64,000 nt of DNA from Oligoflexia bacterium (GTDB lineage: Bacteria > Bdellovibrionota_G > JANQFH01), in contig JANQFH010000056.1 of the NCBI GenBank assembly GCA_028277945.1, forward strand, positions 281,093-345,092, written 5' to 3'. The notes beneath the pieces are model-generated. The model saw only the letters and a list, made by a program, of their open reading frames with translations. It was not told the DNA's origin and did not search any database. This document shows, piece after piece, positions 16,386 through 25,629 of this stretch; within the stretch, counting starts at the first letter, position 1; each line of letters starts with the position of its first letter. Both the position numbers and the translations under genes were made by a program.

Positions 16386-18878
16386 CTAGCTCAATAACGT
16401 GCGTACTGAGCGCAAGAGCTGCTTTTCAGAAAAGGGCTTGGTGAGCAACAGTTCAGCGCCTGAATCGAGAGCCTGCTGTTTTTGTGCTGCATCCATACGG
16501 GTGGTGATAACGATGAGTGGCAATCGGCGCCATGCCTCTAGCTGCTGAATTTTTCGCATGAGCGCATAACCATCCATGCCTGGCATTTCCAAATCAGTAA
16601 TCACCAGAGTGTACTGCTGTCGTGCTAAAAACTCTAATGCCTCATCGCCACCACTGGCAACATCAACCTCATAGCCATGCTTTCTAAGCGAGCGCTCAAC
16701 ATACTGACGCACGGTAATGGAATCATCGACCACCAGGATAGGTGCGCGTTGATAAGCCTGTTTACGCCTACCAGGCTGGCGTTTCTTGCTCTGACGACGA
16801 CCTAACTTGGTCGCTGTATCAAAAAAATCCCGCAGGTTGAGCACAAAAGCCATCTCGCCTTCATGCATGAGCGTCGCTCCCCACACTAGAGGCAATCCCT
16901 TAAAGAAACGACCCAGTCGCGACAATACGGCTGGCTGTTCACCAATAACCTCATCAACCTCGAGATAGAAACGCTTTTCAACAGCACCAACAAGAAGGGT
17001 ACGCTCACCTGGCCCTCCTCCAAGGACACGGCTAAGGGAGATCCGAGGATAATCGTCGGCACAAAAAAACAGCTGATCACTCTGATGTCGCCCATGTACC
17101 AAGGCCGCCGGCAACGAGAATAGAAAGCTGCCAGCACGCACGACGTATGCTGTTGTATAGAATGGGCTTGCGGGTATTCTGATGTGGAACTGGGCGCCCT
17201 CGCCATCCCGGCTCTTCACCTGGATCATACCATTCAGCTTTTTTAAGCCTGTAGCAACAACGTCCATACCAATACCACGCCCAGCAACTTCACTGATGTC
17301 TTCTCTACTGGTTAAACCAGAGATAAAGATGACATTTTCGTCACCAACACTTCCACCCTTATCGAGCAAACCCTGTCTCCGCGCCAAGGCTGTCAGTTTT
17401 TTGCTGTGCAAACCTCTACCGTCGTCTGCTACCTGAATGATAAAATCATCTCCATCACTGCTGAAGCCAACATCGATTCTGCCTACAGCTGGCTTGCCCT
17501 GAGCACAGCGCTCTGTTGCCGGTTCCATAGCGTGAGAGATGGCATTGCGAATGAGTTGGAGCAAAGGATCAAAAAGGGTCTCAAACACCTTCTTCTCGAC
17601 CTGAATATCACCGCCACTGAGGCTGAGTTTTGCTTCAACACCTTGTTCTGTAGACAACTCAGTCACAGTCTTCTGTAAGATGCCAAACATGCGACCAATA
17701 GGAATACGACGACTATGGACAATCTCCCGCCACAGGCCGGTGGACACCTCTTGAATTTTATCCATGCTATCTTGACAACCTTCGAAGCGTTGGTCGAGAA
17801 GACGGAAGTACTCGTCTAAATCACTAAGAACCTCCGCAGTGCGAGCGTCCAAATTGCTTATCTCAGTAGCGACATCGTTGCCTACAGCAAGCGCCTTGAA
17901 CTCGTTGAGTAAATCCTCCAGAGCCTGAATGCCACGGGCGATGTTCTTACCAATGCTACGTAATTGAGAAATATCTTCCATCAACAGAGCCTTTGAAGCA
18001 TCTGCATCATCTAACAAGAGAGAGAGTCGTTCAAAAACGATCTGTCCCGAGGAAACTCGCTGGGGTGCTTCAACACCGCCTGTTGATTTTGTCCGCTGCA
18101 TGATGGATTTCTGTGAAATCTGCTGTGGCTCTTGAAACTCACGCAGGGCCTTCAAGATGGCGTCAGATTTGTTTTTTCTCTTTTCCGGCTCACTCTCACC
18201 ATGAGATACGAGCCACAAGAAAGTGCTGCAGGTCTCTGCAAATAACGTCATCGCCGATGGACTAGGTTGCTTGTTGAAATGTAGCGCCTCCTCAAAGCTA
18301 TGCGCTACACTGCTGATGACCTTATCGCCGATAATAGCCGCAGATCCTTTGAGTGTATGCGCAAGGCCACGTAGTTCCGAGACTGCTGTTCGCCATCGCT
18401 TGGGAGAGCCCAGCTCTTGAACGTAGAAGCGCATCTTGTCGGTAATCTCTTGCACTTCGGTCGCAAAAAATTTATCAATGTCGTCATCGTCAGATAGAAA
18501 GTCCGCCGGTGATAGGGTGTCATCCTGCAATTGGCCTTCATGCGTAGCTAAATCAGGCGGAAACCAGTGTTTGAAAAATTCCTGCTGTACTTTTTCATTC
18601 AGATGAGCCGCGTCGCTCTCAAGGTTGTTTACCATCGTCTGCAGCGTGTGCACCCCATGCAGAATCTTTTCTCGGTCCATGCCTCTTGCAGAGTCGGTCA
18701 ACAGGCTACCGACAACACTCAGTATCGGCACATAATCCGCTTGTGGTGTAGAGCCAACACAGAGGCCAGGAATTTTCAGTAGACTCTCCTTGATCTGGGA
18801 TGCCTCCGCCGCCTCATTTTCTGCTAGCCTCTGCGTTAAGCGAATGATTTTCCGGATGCCTTGGAAATCAACCTTCAT
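16386..18878 (-). CDS. Hybrid CheA histidine kinase with Hpt, CheW-like and receiver domains
   Basis: An 830-residue cytoplasmic kinase. The Hpt domain has LRGLAHTLKGSAAIIG with phospho-acceptor His174. A helical dimerisation segment and the HATPase follow: LIRNAISHAMEPA (N box), VADDGRGL (G1), and GRGIGMDVV (G2). A CheW-like SH3 module begins near FYTTAYVVRAGSFLFSLP. The protein ends in a receiver domain (APILVVDDSITVRQYVERSL, VITDLEMPGMDG with the phospho-acceptor Asp, LLTKPFSEKQL). This is the PilL/FrzE-like hybrid arrangement. It overlaps the CheW gene by 4 nt. No chemoreceptor, CheR or CheB is adjacent, so output is unknown. Confidence 0.93.
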   Translation of the reverse strand: MKVDFQGIRKIIRLTQRLAENEAAEASQIKESLLKIPGLCVGSTPQADYVPILSVVGSLLTDSARGMDREKILHGVHTLQTMVNNLESDAAHLNEKVQQEFFKHWFPPDLATHEGQLQDDTLSPADFLSDDDDIDKFFATEVQEITDKMRFYVQELGSPKRWRTAVSELRGLAHTLKGSAAIIGDKVISSVAHSFEEALHFNKQPSPSAMTLFAETCSTFLWLVSHGESEPEKRKNKSDAILKALREFQEPQQISQKSIMQRTKSTGGVEAPQRVSSGQIVFERLSLLLDDADASKALLMEDISQLRSIGKNIARGIQALEDLLNEFKALAVGNDVATEISNLDARTAEVLSDLDEYFRLLDQRFEGCQDSMDKIQEVSTGLWREIVHSRRIPIGRMFGILQKTVTELSTEQGVEAKLSLSGGDIQVEKKVFETLFDPLLQLIRNAISHAMEPATERCAQGKPAVGRIDVGFSSDGDDFIIQVADDGRGLHSKKLTALARRQGLLDKGGSVGDENVIFISGLTSREDISEVAGRGIGMDVVATGLKKLNGMIQVKSRDGEGAQFHIRIPASPFYTTAYVVRAGSFLFSLPAALVHGRHQSDQLFFCADDYPRISLSRVLGGGPGERTLLVGAVEKRFYLEVDEVIGEQPAVLSRLGRFFKGLPLVWGATLMHEGEMAFVLNLRDFFDTATKLGRRQSKKRQPGRRKQAYQRAPILVVDDSITVRQYVERSLRKHGYEVDVASGGDEALEFLARQQYTLVITDLEMPGMDGYALMRKIQQLEAWRRLPLIVITTRMDAAQKQQALDSGAELLLTKPFSEKQLLRSVRTLLS

Positions 18879-19306
18879 AAGGACACACTAAAGCGTTCAT
18901 CCATCAGTGAATCAGAGGCGAGGGTCACCGTGTGGCGTAAGTTCAGTAGCCGTACCCGCTTACCCTCCACCTCAACCTGGGAAGCGATCTCGGTAGTCAC
19001 TCGCTTGGGCATCTGAACCGTTTGTACGCCGATGATCTTTTCACAAGCAATCGCAGCTTCCATCTTTACGGCTTCAACAATGCAGGCGTAGTCGACGCTG
19101 CTAGCGTACCTACCACGCCCACCTTGGAGAAGGTAGGGAGAGACGACCGGCACCACTGTGCTACGCAGCTTGGCAAGCCCCAAAACAAAGCGTGCTGAAA
19201 AAGGCAATTGCAACAATCGCCGCAGGTTGATGATTTCCTTGATTTCGCTTAGAGCGATAGCAAATGAAAGAGGACCGTCTTTGAATATGAGAATCTCTGT
19301 TTGCAC
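18875..19306 (-). CDS. CheW-like coupling protein
   Basis: A 143-residue protein with a single CheW domain: ILIFKDGPLSFAIALSEIKE, then LLQLPFSARFVLGLAKLRSTVVPVV and VRLLNLRHTV. It would couple a receptor to the hybrid CheA encoded next. It starts at GTG 19306 without a clear ribosome-binding site, 21 nt after the pnp stop, so it may be expressed with pnp. The adjacent CheA has its own CheW-like domain. Confidence 0.85.
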   Translation of the reverse strand: MQTEILIFKDGPLSFAIALSEIKEIINLRRLLQLPFSARFVLGLAKLRSTVVPVVSPYLLQGGRGRYASSVDYACIVEAVKMEAAIACEKIIGVQTVQMPKRVTTEIASQVEVEGKRVRLLNLRHTVTLASDSLMDERFSVSL

Positions 19307-19327
19307 AGAAACCGCAGCAAAGGTCTG

Positions 19328-21490
19328 TTATCGGCGTCTGGGGCCACTACCGCGGCGACCACCACTACGACCGCTACGCATAGGGCGTACGAGCTCAGAG
19401 ATATCCTCTCCGGTAATGACCGCACGCCGGCTCAAGCGGATTTTATTATCGGCGCCTATTTCAATTACTTTGACCTCAATCTCGTCCCCTTCACTCACAA
19501 CATCACGAACTTGCTCGACGCGTTCGCTGTCTAACTGAGAAATGTGAACAAGGCCTTCAGTACCCGGAAGAATCTCAACAAACGCACCGAAATCAACAAC
19601 ACGCTTTACTGTACCCTTGTAGGTTTTTCCCACTTCAGCTTCTTCACAAATGGATTCGACAATGTCTATAGCTTTTTGCATCTGCTGTGCATCTGCAGAT
19701 GCAATCAAAACCTTGCCGTCATCAGAAATGTCTATCTTAACACCGGTATCGGCAATAATGCCCCGAATCACCTTGCCTCCAGGACCAATGACGTCTTTGA
19801 TCTTTTCTGGGTTAATCTGTAGTGTGTGAATGCGTGGCGCATTTTCGTTAATCTCATCTCTCGGCTTAGCAATGGTCTTCTCCATCTCTGCCAAAATGTG
19901 CATGCGGCCCGCTCTTGCCTGTTCCAACGCCTGTGCCAAAATCTCACGAGAGACACCGCTGATCTTGATATCCATCTGCAGACCGGTAATCCCTTGTGTG
20001 GTTCCCGCCACCTTAAAGTCCATGTCACCGATATGGTCTTCATCACCAAGGATGTCGGAGAGAACATGGAACTGGCCATCTTCCTGCACCAGACCCATGG
20101 CTATACCGGCAACGGCCTGCCTGATGGGCACACCCGCGTCCATGAGCGCCAGAGAGGCGCCGCACACCGTTGCCATCGAGGAAGAACCGTTTGACTCTAA
20201 AATGTCGCTGACAATGCGGATGGTGTAAGGAAACTCCTCACGCGCCGGAATCATGCGTATGAGCGACCGTTCTGCTAAAGCACCGTGACCAATCTCGCGC
20301 CTTCCCGGAGACCGCAGAAAACGCGTCTCACCGACACAGTAGGGCGGAAAGTTGTAGTGCAGCATAAAGCGCTTAAAGTATTCACCCTCTAAGGCATCAA
20401 TACGCTGTTCGTCATCACCGGTACCAAGCGTCGCCACAACCATAGCTGAGGTCTCACCGCGAGTAAAAATAGCCGAGCCATGCGTTTTCGGTAGCAAACC
20501 AACCACACCGGAAATCTCGCGAATGTCATTGAGCCCACGACCATCAACGCGTTTGCCTGTTTTAGCGAGCATGTCGCGAATGGCTCTCTTTTTGAAATTA
20601 TCAAAAACCTCTCCAATCAGTGCCTGCTCGTCCTCGGTTACCGAACCGCCGGAGATAAGTTCGTCTTGTACCTCTGTATGTAACTGTTTCAATGCCCGAC
20701 TTCGCGCCTGTTTCTCAGCAATGGCCAGCGCTGCGGCCATGCCTTCTTTTGCACGCGATTCCACCTTACTTACCAAATCGTCACTTATCGCCGTGTCCGT
20801 AGGTTCAAGTTTATGAGGCTTTATGGCTGCCATCATCTGTTGTTGGGCTTTTACGTAAGGTTGCGCACTTTCAAAGCCGAACATCAATGCATCCAGCATA
20901 TCCTGCTCAGCTAGCTCATTGGCGCCCCCCTCAACCATGACAATCGCCTCTTCAGTAGAAGCGACAATAAGATCGAGGTCGCTCTTCCTAAGGTCTTCAA
21001 ACGAAGGGTTAACCACAAACTGACCGTCGATTCTGCCAACACGCACACAACCAACGGGCTTGCTTAGCGGCACTTCAGAGGCACAGAGTGCGCAAGAAGC
21101 ACCGGTAAGTGCTAACGTATCTGGGTCGACATCATTGTCCGCAGAGAACACCGTACAAATGACTTGAATCTCATTAAAGAAACCATCGGCAATCAACGGC
21201 CGGATTGGCCGATCCATAATCCGTGAGGTCAAAATCGCTTTCTCGCTCGGCCTACCCTCGCGTTTGAAAAAGCCTCCAGGTATTTTACCTGCAGCCTGCG
21301 TACGTTCGACGTATTCCATCGTCAGGGGTAAAAAGTCCACTCCTTCACGCGCAGTATCACTAACGTTAGCCGTCACTAACACGACCGTACCGGCAGAGCG
21401 AATGAGCACTGAGCCACTACTCTGCTTGGCAAATGAATTCACTTCAAACGTCACTGGCCTGCCAGCGATCTCTAGATCAAATTTGTGCAT
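19328..21490 (-). CDS. pnp: Polynucleotide phosphorylase
   Basis: A 720-residue phosphate-dependent 3'-5' exoribonuclease. Two RNase PH-like domains are seen (MHKFDLEIAGRPVTFEVNSF, GGFFKREGRPSEKAILTSR; second core from DIREISGVVGLL with SAIFTRGETSAM and EYFKRFMLHYNFPPY), then a KH domain (VIGPGGKVIRGI) and an S1 domain (GKTYKGTVKRVVDFGAFVEI). The tail GRSGGRRGSGPRRR is basic. Length is normal. AGGAA lies 6 nt before ATG 21490. rpsO is 36 bp upstream, the standard rpsO-pnp order. Confidence 0.98.
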   Translation of the reverse strand: MHKFDLEIAGRPVTFEVNSFAKQSSGSVLIRSAGTVVLVTANVSDTAREGVDFLPLTMEYVERTQAAGKIPGGFFKREGRPSEKAILTSRIMDRPIRPLIADGFFNEIQVICTVFSADNDVDPDTLALTGASCALCASEVPLSKPVGCVRVGRIDGQFVVNPSFEDLRKSDLDLIVASTEEAIVMVEGGANELAEQDMLDALMFGFESAQPYVKAQQQMMAAIKPHKLEPTDTAISDDLVSKVESRAKEGMAAALAIAEKQARSRALKQLHTEVQDELISGGSVTEDEQALIGEVFDNFKKRAIRDMLAKTGKRVDGRGLNDIREISGVVGLLPKTHGSAIFTRGETSAMVVATLGTGDDEQRIDALEGEYFKRFMLHYNFPPYCVGETRFLRSPGRREIGHGALAERSLIRMIPAREEFPYTIRIVSDILESNGSSSMATVCGASLALMDAGVPIRQAVAGIAMGLVQEDGQFHVLSDILGDEDHIGDMDFKVAGTTQGITGLQMDIKISGVSREILAQALEQARAGRMHILAEMEKTIAKPRDEINENAPRIHTLQINPEKIKDVIGPGGKVIRGIIADTGVKIDISDDGKVLIASADAQQMQKAIDIVESICEEAEVGKTYKGTVKRVVDFGAFVEILPGTEGLVHISQLDSERVEQVRDVVSEGDEIEVKVIEIGADNKIRLSRRAVITGEDISELVRPMRSGRSGGRRGSGPRRR

Positions 21491-21526
21491 TGAAATTTCC
21501 TAACAAAATTGAAAAATGATTCTAAA

Positions 21527-21796
21527 CTACTTTCTAATATTCAACTCTTTGATGATTTTGGAGTAGCGCTCACTGTCTGTTGTTTTGAGGTATTCCAACA
21601 GTCGACGGCGCCGACCTACCATTTTGAGCAACCCCTGTCGGGAACCAAAGTCTTTTTTATGGGATTGGAAGTGGTCGGTTAACTGTTCGATACGCCGGGT
21701 AAGCAGCGCAATCTGTACCTCCGGAGAGCCGGTATCGCCCTCGTGTAACCGGAACTTACCAATAACTGCCTGTTTTTCTTGACCGTCTATCCCCAT
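21527..21796 (-). CDS. rpsO: 30S ribosomal protein S15
   Basis: An 89-residue S15 with the conserved [50 protein letters not shown] and [11 protein letters not shown]. It binds 16S rRNA at the central domain early in 30S assembly. AAGGA lies about 9 nt before ATG 21796. It precedes pnp. The truB gene, often adjacent, is separated here by two secreted-protein genes. Confidence 0.98.
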   Translation of the reverse strand: MGIDGQEKQAVIGKFRLHEGDTGSPEVQIALLTRRIEQLTDHFQSHKKDFGSRQGLLKMVGRRRRLLEYLKTTDSERYSKIIKELNIRK

Positions 21797-21877
21797 CCAG
21801 AGGTTTCCTTATGGTATGTGCTCCTAGGGCGGAGCCAAATTCGCCGTACCTTACCCGCCTACCCCTAAAAATACAAC

Positions 21878-23401
21878 CTAAAATTCCAGCAGCAGACCGC
21901 CGCTGTCGGTACCAAAGCCGTCATAGAGCGGCATTGCCAGGAGAAGGTCGGCTTCTGAGTCGCCGTTGATGTCGCCACCATAACGCAAGGAACCTCCTAG
22001 CTGCCGCAGCGTGATCGGTGCGTGGCTAAGACCGCGAAAAATCGCCGCTGCCGTTGCGGCCGCGCTCAAAGAGCTACTGAGCAAAAAGTCAGCAAAGAAG
22101 TCTTCTAAGGAGTCCTTGCTAAAAAAGTAGGCGGCACCGCTGTCCGTACCCGCAAGCGAGTTGCCGGGAGCGCCTACAAAAAGTGCGGCACTGGCACTGC
22201 TCAAAAAACCGCTGCCACCTGCAACAGCACGGCCAAAAAGCTCACTGTCACTATCGGCACCGATCTCGATCTGAAAACCAGGCAACACACCGATTTCAGC
22301 AAAACCCTGGAACAAGACCAGTCCACCATCGTAGGCAATCACCACTTCGTCAAAGCCATCATCATCAAGATCGCCTGCTGTAGTCACTGCCTGGCCAAAG
22401 GCAGGACGCTCGGGCTGCTCTAACTTCACTAGGGTCGGAAAGCTCTCAATCGCAAAGCTACCACTAATGCCATCGAGACCGAGGAGTAGATAGGCAATAC
22501 CGCTTTCACCACCGGACGGCGCACCAATCAATAGATCATCGCCAAAGATCCCACTCTCCAACTGCTCGGCGATAAAGTCGCCATTGCTGTCGCCAGCGTG
22601 GGATAGGGCACTGCCCAAACCACTACCGCTGCTTCCGACAAGCTTAAGCTCTGCACTCGCAGCCGAGAGCGTTGCTGCTGTCTCATTCTGCAGCAGAAAG
22701 AGCGACCGCGTGCCAAAGAAGACAAACACAGCGCCATCCGCAGAGACACCGCTGTTCGCTAAGGGGTCTCCAATTGCAAGATCCAGTTGGCCATCACGAT
22801 TGAAGTCGCCCGCACTCGAGAGCACGGCACCAAAGCGGTTCAGACTCAAACCGGCAACGCCGGAACTGAGAGCCGTAATGGTAAGGTCGGCATCAATCGC
22901 CGAAAATGGCTGGTCGGCATCGGCATCTGTCAAGGTTCCACCACCAAAAAGATAGACCTTTCCTGGACCGTTGCCGGGAGCGCCGATGACAACTTCGCCA
23001 ACACCATCGCCATCCAGATCTCCAGCGCCAAGTACAGCTTGCCCAAACTGCTCTCCTGCTAGACCGAGTATTTTGATTCCGGCACTGTCGGCAGCAATGG
23101 GACTAAGATAGAGATAGGCCGCACCGCTATCGATACCACCCTCACTATTACCTGGCGCCCCGACAATAAGATCATCCGCACCGTCACCGTTCAGATCACC
23201 GACAAAGTCAACGCTGGTACCAAATCGTTCACCAGCAAGATGGCCGTTGAGCAACACCTCGGTAGCTGTTGCAAGTCCAACGTCGCTACCCTGCTGGCCA
23301 TTACAACCACACAGGTGACTCATTACTAAGATGAGCAGAGAGACTCTGAAACAATAGTCTTCCAAGATATTGATATTTGGACTGCTAGCCTGCGAGCTCA
23401 A
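21878..23401 (-). CDS. FG-GAP (integrin-alpha-like) repeat lipoprotein
   Basis: A secreted protein of up to 507 residues dominated by FG-GAP blades: FVGDLNGDGADDLIVGAPGN, GAGDLDGDGVGEVVIGAPGN, SAGDFNRDGQLDLAIGDP, TAGDLDDDGFDEVVIAYDG and YGGDINGDSEADLLLAMP are the clearest, each with a calcium-binding DxDxDG-like loop. The N-terminal hydrophobic run SLLILVMSHL ends in a lipobox-like LCGC, so it is probably a lipoprotein. The start is uncertain: TTG 23401 has no ribosome site and internal TTG/ATG codons could serve. The beta-propeller suggests adhesion or carbohydrate contact at the surface. Confidence 0.8.
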   Translation of the reverse strand: MSSQASSPNINILEDYCFRVSLLILVMSHLCGCNGQQGSDVGLATATEVLLNGHLAGERFGTSVDFVGDLNGDGADDLIVGAPGNSEGGIDSGAAYLYLSPIAADSAGIKILGLAGEQFGQAVLGAGDLDGDGVGEVVIGAPGNGPGKVYLFGGGTLTDADADQPFSAIDADLTITALSSGVAGLSLNRFGAVLSSAGDFNRDGQLDLAIGDPLANSGVSADGAVFVFFGTRSLFLLQNETAATLSAASAELKLVGSSGSGLGSALSHAGDSNGDFIAEQLESGIFGDDLLIGAPSGGESGIAYLLLGLDGISGSFAIESFPTLVKLEQPERPAFGQAVTTAGDLDDDGFDEVVIAYDGGLVLFQGFAEIGVLPGFQIEIGADSDSELFGRAVAGGSGFLSSASAALFVGAPGNSLAGTDSGAAYFFSKDSLEDFFADFLLSSSLSAAATAAAIFRGLSHAPITLRQLGGSLRYGGDINGDSEADLLLAMPLYDGFGTDSGGLLLEF

Positions 23402-23450
23402 TTAATTCTCGCTGGTGTCAACAGCAATCGTGAGGTCGAATTGCAACTCT

Positions 23451-23984
23451 TTACCTTTGATCCTCGTCCGCAGGATCCTCTTCTACAACGCCAAGTTTAA
23501 GATCGAAAGCATTCAACAATTCAGTTTTGTAACAATCGTAGGCGAGAGCAACAGTCGGCTTTAGACCACATACTGCGACCATTTCGACCAAATCAAGGAC
23601 TCCTGAAGCTACTACAGTTGTGTTTAGACAATCCACGGAAAAATCTTTGTCCGTGGAATTGCACATGGCAAAGTAGAGATCCGCGCCGCTTTTCTCCTCA
23701 AGAAACCCCTCAATGCCTTGCTCATAACAGCGCGGCCTATGTTCAGGTTTCACCAGCTCACTACAGCTCTTTACCGACGCGCTAACGCGGTCAAGTAGTT
23801 CAATGGTCGCCTGTTTTTTGCCGGCTTCTTGACCTTGCTCGCGCGCCGTTCGCACATCACTCCAACCAATAGCACCAGGGTCATCCAAATCTGCACCGAC
23901 GTCCCAATCTGCGAAGACGCCCGCTGTTGAGAAAACAATCAAGAACAGGCTGATCAAACCAACGCTTGTCAATAACTTAGCCAT
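23451..23984 (-). CDS. Exported protein of unknown function, cysteine-rich
   Basis: A 177-residue secreted protein. MAKLLTSVGLISLFLIVFST is a signal peptide with a likely cleavage after AGVFA. The mature part is mostly helical with seven cysteines (VKSCSELVKPEHRPRCYEQG, FAMCNSTDKDFSVDCLN, VCGLKPTVALAYDCYK), suggesting disulfides in the periplasm. ATG 23984 is chosen because GGAGG lies 6 nt upstream and begins the signal peptide. No family is recognised. It lies downstream of truB and the structured element at 24102, with no other clear partner. Confidence 0.75.
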   Translation of the reverse strand: MAKLLTSVGLISLFLIVFSTAGVFADWDVGADLDDPGAIGWSDVRTAREQGQEAGKKQATIELLDRVSASVKSCSELVKPEHRPRCYEQGIEGFLEEKSGADLYFAMCNSTDKDFSVDCLNTTVVASGVLDLVEMVAVCGLKPTVALAYDCYKTELLNAFDLKLGVVEEDPADEDQR

Positions 23985-24101
23985 GTCGGCCTCCGATTCG
24001 CGGTTATTCTGTAAAAGCAAGGAGACATCTTAAGCTTGTCGTATCGACGCAGTACATTAAAACCGACCTGCTGTCAAGCAAGGCAATGCTGTGCTTTAGC
24101 A

Positions 24102-24223
24102 GCAACGTGCAGCTTTTTGCAGATCAAGGCGGGGACGCTCAGACGGACCGCAGCGTACTGCAAACGTACGTGAGGACCCGGATGAGCGGGCCCAACGCAG
24201 AGATGCGAAAATCTGCACGTTGC
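24102..24223. repeat. Long nested palindrome downstream of truB
   Basis: The outer arms GCAACGTGCAG (24102-24112) and CTGCACGTTGC (24213-24223) are perfectly complementary. Within lie CGCTCAGACGG (24136-24146) and CCGGATGAGCG (24178-24188), which pair except for a tandem GA/GA step, and a central CGTAC/GTACG hairpin (24154-24170). An alternative helix, GCAGAT (24119-24124) with ATCTGC (24211-24216), excludes part of the outer one. It sits between the truB stop and the exported-protein gene, in the position of a terminator or mRNA 3' structure, but lacks a T-tail. Confidence 0.75.
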
Positions 24224-24240
24224 CGTCATGATAATCTAGG

Positions 24241-25224
24241 CTATGAGTCAAAGATGCGTAGGGTGCGTACAACACGGTTACTCCGCTGCTCCATACCAGT
24301 CTGGCGGACAAAGGGAGACTGTGCCAGTGAAGCGACTGCCAGCAGTGAGCCGGCTGCATCGGTTAGCTTGAACATCATGTCATCTTTGCTTTCGCCTACC
24401 AACTGCTTTGCAGAGTCACCCCCAGAGGTCTGTAGATCAGACCACATGATCATCCGCCCTGCTCTTATGCGTCTGGCCAATAAGGCGTCGACACAGACGC
24501 TTGGTAACTCTGGCAGGGCTTCGCTCATGGTCAACAGACGATCTAGCGCTGCCTCCCGAGAACACTGCAGCAACTCCGTAAGCGGAATGGCATCGTTCTC
24601 GTGGAACTTGCCACATGCCGTACGACGTAGCTGGTCCACAGAAGCACAGCTGTCCAGAGTGTGACCAAGGTCGTGCACGAGCGTACGTACATAGGTACCA
24701 TGCGAAGCAAGGATGCGCAGCCTTATAATCGGAGGACGCCACTCAAGCAGTTCAAACTTGTGCACCGTACAACCTCTCTGTTTACGGTTAGCAAAAACAA
24801 TACCTTTGTGAGCATACCAATAGAGGGGTCTACCCCGGTACTTGATGGCTGAAAACATCGGCGGTACCTGCTGAATCTCACCAACAAACTGTTGAATCGC
24901 GGACTCAACCTGCGACGCAGTAATGTGGTCCCAAGGTCTCTCGCCCGTGACGTTGCCAGTCCGATCGTGCGAGTCGGTCTCAACACCAAGACGTGCCCAA
25001 ACATCATACTCTTTAGTATAGGCCATGATAATGGATGCAAGCTTGGTTGCACGACCAATACAGATCGGCAGTACTCCGGTGGCGATGGGATCTAGAGTTC
25101 CTGTATGCCCAACCTTCTTTACCCCCAGAAAGCTACGCACCTGTTTGACAACCTGAAATGATGTCGTACCTGCCTCCTTATCAATGAGTAGAAGTCCTTC
25201 GACATCTCTATTCATGACGTTCAT
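24241..25224 (-). CDS. truB: tRNA pseudouridine55 synthase
   Basis: A 327-residue TruB. The catalytic motif is KVGHTGTLDPIATGVLPI with nucleophile Asp45; the N-terminal GLLLIDKEAGTTSFQVV and the segment YDVWARLGVETDSHDRTG are conserved. It isomerises U55 in the T loop of most tRNAs. A C-terminal PUA-like part extends to the end. ATG 25224 has GGAG 7 nt upstream and overlaps the rbfA stop by 4 nt, so the pair is translationally coupled. Confidence 0.96.
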   Translation of the reverse strand: MNVMNRDVEGLLLIDKEAGTTSFQVVKQVRSFLGVKKVGHTGTLDPIATGVLPICIGRATKLASIIMAYTKEYDVWARLGVETDSHDRTGNVTGERPWDHITASQVESAIQQFVGEIQQVPPMFSAIKYRGRPLYWYAHKGIVFANRKQRGCTVHKFELLEWRPPIIRLRILASHGTYVRTLVHDLGHTLDSCASVDQLRRTACGKFHENDAIPLTELLQCSREAALDRLLTMSEALPELPSVCVDALLARRIRAGRMIMWSDLQTSGGDSAKQLVGESKDDMMFKLTDAAGSLLAVASLAQSPFVRQTGMEQRSNRVVRTLRIFDS

Positions 25225-25613
25225 GCGGCATCTCCTTCACTACCACGCTCCTCAGCAATTTTGCGCAATGCATTTTCAACCTGCTGTTGTTGCTCTATAC
25301 TGGCATCATAGAGAAACCGCAGCTGTGGTATTTTTTTCAAATAGAGCATCTTGCCGAGAGCCCGGCGCAGATAACCAGACGCCTTTTCAAGCCCGGTGTG
25401 CACCTCATTCATAAACCGAGAGTCTGGCTGATCTGCATGCTGCAGAAAACGAAAGTATACTCGTGCCAACTGCAGATCATCAGTAATCTCGACGCGGGTA
25501 ATCGTCAGCCCCTGAAGTCGCGGATCCTTAATCTCCTGCAGCATCATCGTCGCCAGCGTTTTACGCAAGAGATCGTTGAGCCTTTCGCTACGCTTATATG
25601 GATAAGTTGACAT
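25221..25613 (-). CDS. rbfA: 30S ribosome-binding factor A
   Basis: A 130-residue KH-like ribosome maturation factor: RSERLNDLLRKTLATMM, IKDPRLQGLTITRVEITDDL, ARVYFRFLQ and RRALGKMLYLKKIPQLRFLYD are family hallmarks. It assists late 30S assembly and cold adaptation. ATG 25613 (MSTYPYKRSERL) is chosen as the conserved start; in-frame codons up to 25661 overlap the infB stop and lack family similarity. No clear Shine-Dalgarno precedes it. Confidence 0.95.
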   Translation of the reverse strand: MSTYPYKRSERLNDLLRKTLATMMLQEIKDPRLQGLTITRVEITDDLQLARVYFRFLQHADQPDSRFMNEVHTGLEKASGYLRRALGKMLYLKKIPQLRFLYDASIEQQQQVENALRKIAEERGSEGDAA

Positions 25614-25629
25614 GTTTGGCAGTAAGATT

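Noticed and set aside
24086-24664. Plus-strand reading frame antisense to truB
   Set aside because: It lies over truB and the structured element; no domain or codon bias supports it.
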